DNA from: Anodontia alba
Lineage: Eukaryota; Mollusca; Bivalvia; Lucinida; Lucinidae
Direction of reading: 5' to 3'
DNA: 64,000 nucleotides
Assembly (NCBI GenBank): GCA_964016985.1
Contig: OZ024827.1
Span: 16,063,374 to 16,127,373 of the forward strand
Below are positions 58,301 through 64,000 of the stretch, piece by piece (position 1 is the stretch's first letter; each line of letters starts with the position of its first letter). The translations under genes were made by a program, and so were the position numbers. The notes under the pieces are model-generated. The model searched no databases. It saw only the letters and a list, made by a program, of their open reading frames with translations, and was not told the DNA's origin.

Positions 58301-58835
58301 AACTTAAAATTTCATCACAAACGTCATATCCTAAACGCATTATTACATTAATGACACTTAAGAATATTATAATGGCTGTAACAAACAATAACAGAAAAGA
58401 CTATCTGCAATGCTTTAAAAGTGAACGATTACGTTTGGTAACAAGTGAAACATCTTATTTTGACTCTATTTCTTTCAGAATCTATTCTTGTTTACTTCCC
58501 CCAACACGAAGCCCCTTCTAAGAAAGGGTCTACTCTATAAGGAAGCATTTGCTCTCAAGGGAAACATTTGTTTTTTCCATTTGGAGAAAACCCTTTTAAG
58601 AATGGATTCCAAACCAATTCTGACTGTAGCTCTTGAAAGTGGATTTATTTCGCTTAAAGCTCCATTACAATAACTAGAATAATTTGATATACCTGTCGTC
58701 AGGGTAGGAGGATACTTTGTTGAGTAAAACTGGTCCCTCTAGCTCAATGATCTTTGTGCCGTCGTCGATGTCGTACCAGCCTTCATCTATTTGTAACGTC
58801 GTCGGCGTCAGCGTCGTCATCACAGAGATACGTAC
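52049..58835 (-). CDS. multi-exon gene with two VirK-like repeat domains (3' part)
   Basis: Five minus-strand exons join in phase into 426 codons and a TGA stop at 52051-52049: 58835-58693, 57647-57091, 54997-54862, 54162-53990, 52320-52049. All introns are GT-AG. Split codons resolve correctly at every junction (R48, G234, P279, N337), which is strong evidence for a real gene. In the partial protein, residues 1-47 look like the end of an earlier domain. Residues 60-157 are a basic, Pro/His/Lys/Ser-rich linker. About 163-274 and 298-410 are two related domains: each has A-L-x3-G-x3-[VI]-x7-C with the same G-to-C spacing (G174/C186, G309/C321), then a [YV]-[VI]-x-F-S strand and a V-x-V-x-x-x-G strand. 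This layout recalls VirK-type domains seen in bacteria and molluscs; function unknown, possibly secreted. The 5' exons were not found between 58836 and 64000. Confidence 0.75.
52371..52600. mobile_element. truncated TIR element plus a small palindrome (in an intron)
   Basis: TACAGTCGAATCTCATTGGC at 52371 is a J-like or pogo-like left end whose partner is not seen. At 52520-52590 a palindrome ATGGTATGTTGTGTGAACAC...GATTCTAAAG has an AGAATCGCATCGATGTGGCG core related to O and B. Confidence 0.5.
52973..53290. mobile_element. MITE family J, copy 4 (complete)
   Basis: TACAGTCGACTCTCGTTATC to ATAACGAAAGTCGACTGA; subterminal CGAGATATCCGTCGC; centre TTGTGGAGAAGAGGAGAACA facing TTCTCCTCTTTTCCACAA. 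Lies in the last intron of the VirK-like gene. Confidence 0.9.
53440..53654. mobile_element. palindromic MITE Q
   Basis: ACTATACAGTGAAACCTGTG to ACATAGGTTTCTCTATAGTG; inner AAAGCCACCTTTGAGA and TCTCAAAGGTGGCTTT; centre ATGTAATTTTGCCAGCAAAA. In the last intron. One copy seen. Confidence 0.85.
53990..54162 (-). CDS. VirK-like gene, fourth visible exon
   Basis: 173 bases between TTCTTATTTTAG and the donor GTGAGT. Encodes the start of domain 2 including A-L-Y-K-G-K-R-I-R and S-K-C. Confidence 0.82.
54163..54861 (-). other. intron of the VirK-like gene
   Basis: 699 bases of AT-rich DNA. No repeat family of this window is recognised in it, which makes it the cleanest intron of the gene. Confidence 0.6.
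54862..54997 (-). CDS. VirK-like gene, third visible exon
   Basis: 136 bases between TCTACTTCCAG and the consensus donor GTAAGT. Encodes the end of domain 1 (F-V-T-H-A-R-Q-V-T-V-Y-R-N-G-S ... C-Q-L-F-S-E-D-E). Confidence 0.82.
55385..55545. mobile_element. MITE family G, copy 3 (partial)
   Basis: TTTAACTCTTTCGCTGCCAA, TTCAGACGACATTTATC, then CATAAGCCGTCTCATCTGGA and ATCTATGATGTTAGCAAAAG; left hairpin arm deleted. Confidence 0.65.
55678..55888. mobile_element. MITE family G, copy 4 (different flanks)
   Basis: TTAACCCTTTCAACCCGGCA to CAGGGATGAAAGGGTTAA, inverted ends. Hairpin TGTAAACAGTGTAGATCCAA around GACGGTTCGTTAAGAGCCGTC (given as two parts of one palindrome). The right flank ATCAGTGGACATGTCCAAAT is shared with copy 5. 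Confidence 0.85.
56092..56297. mobile_element. MITE family A, copy 5
   Basis: TTCAGCAGACGACAACTTGA, ATTTCATGCAAATTGTCTCC facing GGAGACAATTTGAATGAGAT, right AATATGTCGTCTGCTGAAAA and CTAAGCGTTAA. Confidence 0.85.
56478..56575. repeat. second copy of the dispersed repeat at 31500
   Basis: TATATGGGCTGCGCCAAGCG, TCTTCGAACATCCGCAAA, GCGCAAGGTATCATGCAGGT. Confidence 0.5.
56635..56780. mobile_element. MITE family B, copy 4 (rearranged centre)
   Basis: CCATAAAACATATGTTGTGG...CATTAGAAGCGCCTCGGCGA, then CGCTTATAATGGGTACGCGC and GAGGCACTTCTAATGAATAC; the second arm occurs twice. Confidence 0.7.
56875..56955. mobile_element. family E hairpin, copy 10
   Basis: GCAAATAGTACAGACCCAGA facing TCAGGGTCTACATCGTTTGC with an ACACCGCAGAACGCGGCGT centre. 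E termini not evident. Confidence 0.7.
57091..57647 (-). CDS. VirK-like gene, second visible exon
   Basis: 557 bases between CATTTTACAG and the donor GTAAATATT. Encodes the basic linker and the first part of VirK-like domain 1. The frame stays open upstream through the C element to 57781, but that part is intronic. Confidence 0.85.
57668..57937 (-). mobile_element. MITE family C, copy 12 (in intron)
   Basis: Starts truncated at GGACGCCTATTCAAATATAC (the CATTACGAAAAC end is lost) and ends TTGGCATGTTTTCGTCATG. Hairpin intact. Confidence 0.85.
58498..58680. mobile_element. MITE family D, copy 6 (decayed, in intron)
   Basis: AAGAAAGGGTCTACTCTATA, GGAAGCATTTGCTCTCAAGG, CCAAACCAATTCTGACTGTA and CTTGAAAGTGGATTT correspond in order to D. 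Confidence 0.65.
58693..58835 (-). CDS. VirK-like gene, first visible exon
   Basis: 143 bases, starting in phase 0 after TTCATTTTAG and ending before the donor GTATAT. Encodes V-R-I-S-V-M-T-T-L-T-P-T-T-L ... D-D. An upstream exon must exist because there is no start codon. Confidence 0.8.
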
Positions 58836-58870
58836 CTAAAATGAAGAGTGAAATATGTTTGAGTTAGGTG

Positions 58871-59413
58871 TTTTACAATACCTAATAACCCTAAATATTC
58901 GGACAACTTAATGCCTTCCCATACTTTTCAGAACCTTTCAAAAGGTCTGTTTTATTACCTACTGATTTGTTTAAATCTACTGTGAACCCTCGTTACAACG
59001 ACAGCATTTGTTCTCAAATATGTTGGCATTAAAATGAAAGAATCTGTTGTAAAGAATCCTTAATGGACAGAATGATATGTAAGAAAGACCTTGATTTATT
59101 GTTATTTCCTCATACAACATATCAGTGAGCTAATTCTAACGAATATACAAAACAAATGTTGTTTGAAATTTTAATACGGTATTCTTGCATAATTTCTCAT
59201 TAACTGTCGCCTCTTGAGCGAAGGTTTCGTGACATTCAAATTGTCATTATAACGAATTTTGTCGTTGTATAGAGTGTCGGTATAAAGAAGGTTGACTGTA
59301 CAAATCTACCGGATAAGTTGCCAATAGTGTAGACCCTGATCAGACGTTCACTAATCTGGGTCTACATTGTTAGCTAAAGTATTCTATCGAACACTTAGGG
59401 TGAGTACGGCAAT
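58871..59413. mobile_element. MITE family E, copy 11, interrupted by element O
   Basis: E left part (ACCCTAAATATTCGGACAAC up to 58977), O (58978-59300), then E resumes: GCCAATAGTGTAGACCCTGA with a deleted core, and CACTTAGGGTGAGTACGGC. Confidence 0.8.
58978..59300 (+). mobile_element. MITE O, copy 1 (nested in E)
   Basis: Left TACTGTGAACCCTCGTTACA, right GTATAAAGAAGGTTGACTGTA (the end is the complement of TACAGTCAACC). TA at both borders and imperfect inverted ends suggest a Tc1/mariner-type element. Interior ACGACAGCATTTGTTC and AAGAAAGACCTTGATTTATT match copy 2. Confidence 0.75.
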
Positions 59414-59448
59414 CCATACTTGGAGCCGATCAACGGCTTATTTTACGA

Positions 59449-60055
59449 TACCGTATTTACCCTAAATATTCGGACACCTTAATATAGGGATCAAACATGT
59501 TTTTTCATGTATTAACATTCGCCAGGTCCCGAGGGAGGTGTTGAAAACCGTGGCCGGAGGCGAATGTTACGTAATGAATTGAAAAACCATGTTTCATCGC
59601 TATTATTGCATAAAAACTGAAAACATTTGCTGCATTTCGCGTTATTTCGTGCACTATTTTGTTTGGCCTTTTCACCGATGTCTCGCGAAGCAATTTCCAC
59701 GGACTATGCTAGTTCTAGGGCCGGGCAGTACACATCTCGTAACGGCAGCAAGTCTGTTGCCCCGTTACGATCATATTGAAAGTTGCGTAGCCGTGCATTA
59801 ACAGCGCGTGAATTGCCTTGTTAATAAACGGCTTTTCGCCAGTTAATGCACAGCCATTAATAACGTGCGACACTGCTTTTTATGCAATAATTCCCATCCA
59901 TACATTTCCGAACACGCAACTAGTTCATTTTACTACCCACCCACGTATCAATGTAATGGTCGAGTTGCAAATAGTTTAGAGCCAAATCAGACGCCGCATT
60001 ATGCGGCGTCTGATCTGGCTCTACAGTGTTTGCTAAGACCCCACTGTCTGAATCC
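59449..60055. mobile_element. MITE family E, copy 12, interrupted by a multi-hairpin insertion
   Basis: E left end TACCGTATTTACCCTAAATA then TTCGGACACCTTAA; about 59486-59920 is foreign; then E resumes with TTCATTTTACTACCCACCCA and the hairpin GAGCCAAATCAGACGCCGCA. The right end is AATCCTTCGAGATG, decayed. Confidence 0.7.
59486..59920. mobile_element. unclassified insertion with several small hairpins
   Basis: Contains GGCGAATGTTACGTAATG with an earlier CATGTATTAACATTCGCC, the hairpin CGTAACGGCAGCAAG...CCCCGTTACG, and GTGCATTAACAGCGC...CAGTTAATGCAC. TTATTGCATAAAAA and TTTTTATGCAATAA occur near the two sides. No other copy in the window. Confidence 0.5.
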
Positions 60056-60225
60056 TTCGAGATGATACTGCCATCTACAGTTTGAACTCGTCACCTGGAG
60101 AACAAAGTGATCAAGTGACAAAATGTCTGTACGGATAAGAGCGAAGATCTTGATCAGACTGCATGCCTGGATCCGTAGCTACCCTACATAGTCGGCCACC
60201 ACAACTCCTCGTCGTACTCATGATT

Positions 60226-60427
60226 ACATTAACCATTTTAGCCCGACAAACCAAGAAAGATACATGTGCAAACAGTGTAGATCCAGATGAGACGGCCGTC
60301 CCATCAGGTTCTACACTGTTTGCCATTCCATTTTTGATTTTAAACTGACTCCCCTATTTGCATCAGTGGACAAGTCCAAATTCAAGGATGGAAGAGTCCA
60401 CTTCAGAAACTTAGGGATGAAAGGGTT
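60226..60427. mobile_element. MITE family G, copy 5
   Basis: TTAACCATTTTAGCCCGACA to ACTTAGGGATGAAAGGGTTA. Hairpin GCAAACAGTGTAGATCCAGA around TGAGACGGCCGTCCCATCA. Confidence 0.85.
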
Positions 60428-60544
60428 ATTAAGTCTACGTAATATATATCCCCTATGTTCCTCTATAATATACAATAAAAACAGGGATATGTAGGGTTCT
60501 ATATTATTATAAGAGTTTTCAGAATTTGGCAGTGTTTTACAGTT

Positions 60545-60777
60545 TTAAACCCCTTGTAGACTGAATGAACTCCCCCACTCAAAATATTGGAAGATTCTAA
60601 TTTCGATTTTAGGTATATCAGGCTATGTGATTTAGATATTCCTAGAGAAAAATGGTTAAGCTATTTGCAAACAGTGTAGACCCCGATCAGACGCCGCGTT
60701 CTGTAGCGTCTGATCTGGGTCTGCACTGTTTGCAGTTACCCTTTTAGGGCGCTCCAGACTAGAATGGATTAAACCGG
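60545..60777. mobile_element. E-core MITE with different ends (E'), copy 2
   Basis: Left TTAAACCCCTTGTAGACTGA, right CAGACTAGAATGGATTAAAC (inverted). Hairpin TTTGCAAACAGTGTAGACCC facing GGGTCTGCACTGTTTGCA. Better preserved than copy 1 at 34597. Confidence 0.78.
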
Positions 60778-61172
60778 CATTTCAATTTGTTACCTCTTGT
60801 CACCTATTTTACTGTGTACTGTCTTTATATGCTTAACAGCCAAAATCTTCCTCGTTTTCCATATTCCGAATATTTTTGACAATTTATTCGAGGGTCACTG
60901 ACAAGGCCTAATTACCTAGTCTGGCTCTGAAAACTTAGACACTTTAGCTAGTTTTGCCGTCTCTGTGCATATTTGTTTATTGTTCTCGAAGGTCTGTTCT
61001 TTTAGAATAACGTATGACTGTTGGGTATCGAACCACTATTAGTTTTATCTGAGGCATTTGACGCAAAACTATACATGGCATGAATCATATAGAAGATAGT
61101 ATCTTTAAAGACTCCATATTCCTAAAAAAATAGACATTATTTTTTTATCCAAGAAAGGTTTTATAAATTGAT
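60778..61172. other. no feature recognised
   Basis: Searched for an upstream exon of the VirK-like gene on the minus strand; no open stretch with good splice sites was seen. Confidence 0.4.
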
Positions 61173-61452
61173 CATCTCGAAAACATGCCTATATAATTTT
61201 GACCCCCTCAAACCCCACTTTTATATAGTAAAACAGAGGTTTACAGGGGTAAACATTATTTTTCTTATTTCTGCTCGAAAACATAGATTGTGGGTACTGG
61301 TTAGAACCGCCTCGCTGAGGCGGTTCTAACGAGTACCCACAATCTATGTTTTGAGTAGAAATGTGAAAAATATCAGAGTTTTTTTATCTGAAAATTTTCA
61401 GTTTTTGGACATGAAATTTTCTATATATTTGAATAGGCATGTTTTCGTAATG
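61173..61452 (+). mobile_element. MITE family C, copy 13
   Basis: CATCTCGAAAACATGCCTAT to AATAGGCATGTTTTCGTAATG; hairpin intact (CGCCTCGCTGAGGCG centre). Confidence 0.9.
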
Positions 61453-61495
61453 ATATGGTATTAATACGATCATAAAATGTGGCAGTTGACAGCCT

Positions 61496-61655
61496 GTAAA
61501 ATTTCAGTTAGTCTCTCGTTTTTGAACTGGGTCAAAAATGAAATGATTTTTTATCATATCTCTGAATTAATGTTGGCAACATTAGTTCAGAGATACGATA
61601 AAAATCATTTCCAGTTCAAGACCGAACAACAGACTAAATAAAATTTTACAAATTG
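61496..61655. mobile_element. palindromic element P
   Basis: TGTAAAATTTCAGTTAGTCT and TTTTTGAACTGG on the left; CCAGTTCAAGACC and AGACTAAATAAAATTTTACA on the right; inner TATCTCTGAATTAATGTTGG. One copy. Confidence 0.75.
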
Positions 61656-61743
61656 CATTATTGTATTAATACCATATATCAATTTATTAAACCTTTATTG
61701 GATAATAAAATGTTGAATTTTGAGGAATTTGGAACCTTCAACC

Positions 61744-62025
61744 TTTACACTCTCTGGACTATTTCAGCAGTGGAAAAATTGATAATTTTTCTTAATTTGT
61801 TTTTTTCTTCCAGAAACAGGCTTTGACATTTCATGCAAATGAAATTGTCTCCATTCACTGGAGACAATTTGCATGGAATATAAAAAAAGCGAACCCCCCA
61901 CCCCCTAAAAAAAAACTCAACCCTCCCCCCCCACCCCAACCAAGAAAAAACAACAACAACAACAAAAAAAAACAGTATATCGTCTGCTCTAAATTTTACC
62001 CTGCGTGGTAAGCGTGCTAAAATTA
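61744..62025. mobile_element. MITE family A, copy 6
   Basis: Left TTCAGCAGTGG (degenerate), GACATTTCATGCAAATGAAA, TTGTCTCCATTCACTGGAGA, CAATTTGCATGGAATAT; right AGTATATCGTCTGCTC. A C-rich and CAA-rich insert lies at 61894-61972. Confidence 0.75.
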
Positions 62026-62384
62026 ATTCAGCAAAACAGACACGAGCAAACAATTGAAAAATAAAATTAATTTTGAAATAGCAATAAACAATATAAACGG
62101 TTGGATATAGAACCACAATAGTATGCCCTAACGCACTTTTAACCGAGGTGTATGACGTAAATCTATACGTGGCAGGAATTATAGTTTAATACGTACATAC
62201 CCTAAACTTAATTCAGCCAAATAGACATAAGCAAACAAATAAATAATAAGGATAAAAGATATATAGACAGAATAAACAACCAAATAAATAATAAAATTGA
62301 TTTTGAAATGACAATAAACAATAATGGGAAACCGAATTTTCTCATGACGTATACCGTCTGCGCAGTTCAAAATTTTATGGACAA

Positions 62385-62618
62385 TGGCTGCAGCTAAGCC
62401 TAAAGCGCCAGTAGCAACTGCAGCAGATGACATTTTGAAATATTTTAATTTTTTTACACAGAAAATAAGTCGACTTTTCATGTGAATCGTCTGCTGTCTG
62501 CTTTGCAGACGATTCACATGAAATGTCAATACTTATTTTCTATGATAAAAATAAAAAAAAAAGGAAATATTTCAAAATGTCGTCTGCTGCATTTTTTTCT
62601 TGGCGCTTTAAGGGTTAA
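62385..62618. mobile_element. family A element with variant core, copy 7
   Basis: AACTGCAGCAGATGACATTT to AAAATGTCGTCTGCTGCATT; core TTTCATGTGAATCGTCTGCT facing GCAGACGATTCACATGAAAT. Same core as copy 4, same ends as the other A copies. Confidence 0.85.
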
Positions 62619-62989
62619 TGTAAAACTAAACAGTAAACATGTTTCAGCACAATGATACTGTATTGTGCAGTAATTGTATGCGGCATCAGGAAAAAAGATG
62701 TGACCATAGAGTACAAAATATATGTTTGAATTATATAAGACATGATGCTCAGGTGGTGCACGTCAGTGACTTCAAAGAATTAAACAACAATATAAGGGTA
62801 AACAATAAGGATGACTGAGGTCCATAAAGTGTCAACCTAAAAAGAAAACAGTCGCGTTATTAAGTTCAGGAAATATTATAATTCGCGTGTCAGATTAAAC
62901 GTACTAGTTATCAATGCAATAGCGTTTGTACAAATTGCAAGGCTGCCTACGTCATGAAAAGGAAAAACCAATATCTTAAAATAGCCCAC
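62619..62989. other. no gene recognised
   Basis: Unassigned. A minus-strand TTTTCTTTTTAG acceptor-like site near 62840 leads into a short open stretch with a stop; not called. Confidence 0.35.
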
Positions 62990-63306
62990 GCGGTCACGTG
63001 TCGATTTTCGGACAAACAATCAATACACACAGTGGCGGCGAATTTAATTTATCCTTTTATAAAACATATATTTTTCTTTTTTTTCCCGAGAAAACTGGAT
63101 TCGACACTTCATGCAAATTGTCTCCTAAGACTTGCATGAAATTTCAAACCAGGATGACGTATCATGCAAATTGTCTCCTAAGAGAAGGAGACAATTTGCA
63201 TGAAATGTCAAATTCTATTTTCTCGGAAAAATAAGACCAAAAAAAAAAAAAAAAAAAAAATCAAAATGTCGTCAGCTGAAATTTATACTCAGCATGCTAA
63301 GCGTTA
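62990..63306. mobile_element. MITE family A, copy 8 (arm duplicated)
   Basis: GACACTTCATGCAAATTGTC, CTCCTAAGACTTGCATGAAA, then a second CATGCAAATTGTCTCCTAAG and AGGAGACAATTTGCATGAAA; right AAAATGTCGTCAGCTG and GCTAAGCGTTA. A poly(A) run follows at 63240-63260. Confidence 0.8.
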
Positions 63307-63482
63307 CGGCTTGAATTTTTTTGTTTGCTGTATTTTGCATCAATCCCTCAAAAACTTCCATAAACACATGGACTGCAAGTATGTCAAACCAATGTAGAAC
63401 ATCTTATCATCATTTTTTTGTCGACTCAACATTGAAGTGATGTAGTGTTTTAGGTTTAGAAGGACTTTCACGATCTCGGGGG

Positions 63483-63483
63483 T

Positions 63484-63515
<32 letters not shown>
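63483..63515. repeat. (TG)n microsatellite beside a poly(G) tract
   Basis: About 15 GT units followed by a G-rich run (63513-63535) at the border of repeat R copy 2. Confidence 0.95.
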
Positions 63516-63516
<1 letters not shown>

Positions 63517-63536
63517 AGGGGGGGGGGAGGGGGTGT

Positions 63537-63930
63537 AACTTCCTATATATGGCATAGTACGGATGTGCGTGCCGAATGGCCCCCTTTTTCAGCGCTGCCA
63601 GGTATATGACTGGCCCCCTTTTTTCAACAGAAAGTATATGAATGACCCGATTTTTCTGGATTCCTATGTGAAAGGCCCATTTTTCTGACATACATATTTT
63701 TCGCTCAGAGAGTTTTCGAGGCTGCTTGTTCTCTTGGTATTCAATATTCAATGAATTGACTGTGATATTTGTCTGACAACCAGCAATAAATGGGTACAAA
63801 AATCAAAGGGCAGTATATGAATAGGTCAACATTTCAGACGATGGGGTAGGTTTTGAAATGCTGGCTCGCACACCCGTACCACAATCACCCCTGTTACCCC
63901 CCCCCCCCCCTCCTCCCCACCACCCCCGAG
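63537..63930 (-). repeat. dispersed repeat R, copy 2
   Basis: AACTTCCTATATATGGCATA, CGGATGTGCGTGCCGAATGG, TCAGCGCTGCCAGGTATATG and GTATATGAATAGGTCAACAT correspond to 15966-16270 in order and spacing. It lacks one CATATAC unit present in copy 1, and ends in a C-rich tract at about 63897. Confidence 0.75.
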
Positions 63931-64000
63931 TTACTGGCTGTTTCACAGGTTTTTTTGTTGTTTTTTTTTTCAGGAAAGGCTGACATGAAATTTTAATATT

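Larger units (their letters stand above)
57648..58692 (-). other. intron of the VirK-like gene, filled by MITEs
   Basis: 1045 bases holding C copy 13 (57668-57937), family H debris (57980-58140) and a D fragment (58498-58680). The C copy starts only about 20 bases upstream of the acceptor AG. Confidence 0.7.

Noticed and set aside
60778..62989. Upstream exon(s) of the VirK-like gene
   Set aside because: Candidate minus-strand splice pairs near 60800 and 62840 lead quickly to stops and show no similarity to the expected first half of the domain.

Overview
The window looks like nuclear DNA of a marine invertebrate, most likely a bivalve mollusc (a clam-like genome is my guess; the sequence does not fix the species). 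The reasons are low gene density, AT-rich non-coding DNA, genes with GT-AG introns, an intronless TRIM gene of the kind amplified in bivalves, tRNA-derived SINEs with a shared core, and a very high load of short palindromic DNA elements (MITEs). Nothing bacterial, organellar or viral was seen.

Genes. Three loci can be supported. (1) 799-1083 (+) is the last coding exon of a probable SLC6-type Na+/Cl- coupled transporter whose other exons lie left of the window. (2) 13558-15609 (+) is a complete single-exon gene for a 683-residue RING / two B-box / coiled-coil protein with a C-terminal NHL-like propeller (TRIM family). (3) 52049-58835 (-) is the 3' part of a multi-exon gene. Five exons join with perfect phase into 426 residues carrying two tandem copies of a domain that resembles VirK-like domains; its 5' exons lie to the right and were not found. 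A weak exon-like fragment sits at 43340-43660 (-).

Repeats fill most of the rest. Families are lettered here for reference. A: core GACATTTCATGCAAATTGTC, ends near CAGACGACA. B: core GTGGGTACTCATTAGAAGCG. C: about 280 bp, ends CATYACGAAAACAYGCC, with the B core at its centre; 13 copies plus one end fragment. D: ends TAAAGGGGAATGGATACAC. E: ends TACCGTATTTACCCTAA, core GCAAACAGTGTAGACCCTGA. F: ends TTAACCCTTGTCCTGCTGAA with an E-like core. G: ends TTAACCCTTTC with an E-like core. H: core GCGCCCAGCGAAGACTCTGA. I: core GGCCCGTTATCGGCCCGTCA. J: ends TACAGTCGACTCTCGTTATC. K, L, M, N, O, P, Q and V are rarer palindromic elements. T: roughly 1 kb elements with tandem internal repeats. R: a dispersed repeat with phased CATATAC motifs. 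Also present are two decayed LINEs (5739-8990 and 47690-49077), a decayed mariner (24509-26049), four SINE copies, a 3 kb minisatellite (26320-29390) and several long microsatellites.

Layout. 0-1.1 kb: transporter exon. 1.1-9 kb: MITEs, two T elements and a LINE split by one of them. 9-13.5 kb: J, F, E, C and H MITEs and an ACT microsatellite. 13.5-15.6 kb: TRIM gene. 15.6-26 kb: dense MITEs and the mariner. 26-29.4 kb: minisatellite. 29.4-47 kb: MITEs, SINEs and TA arrays. 47.7-49.1 kb: RTE-like LINE. 52-58.8 kb: VirK-like repeat gene with MITE-filled introns. 58.8-64 kb: nested MITEs. The three genes show no sign of working together. The most notable pattern is that several MITE families with unrelated ends carry the same central hairpin, as if the hairpin were an exchangeable module.
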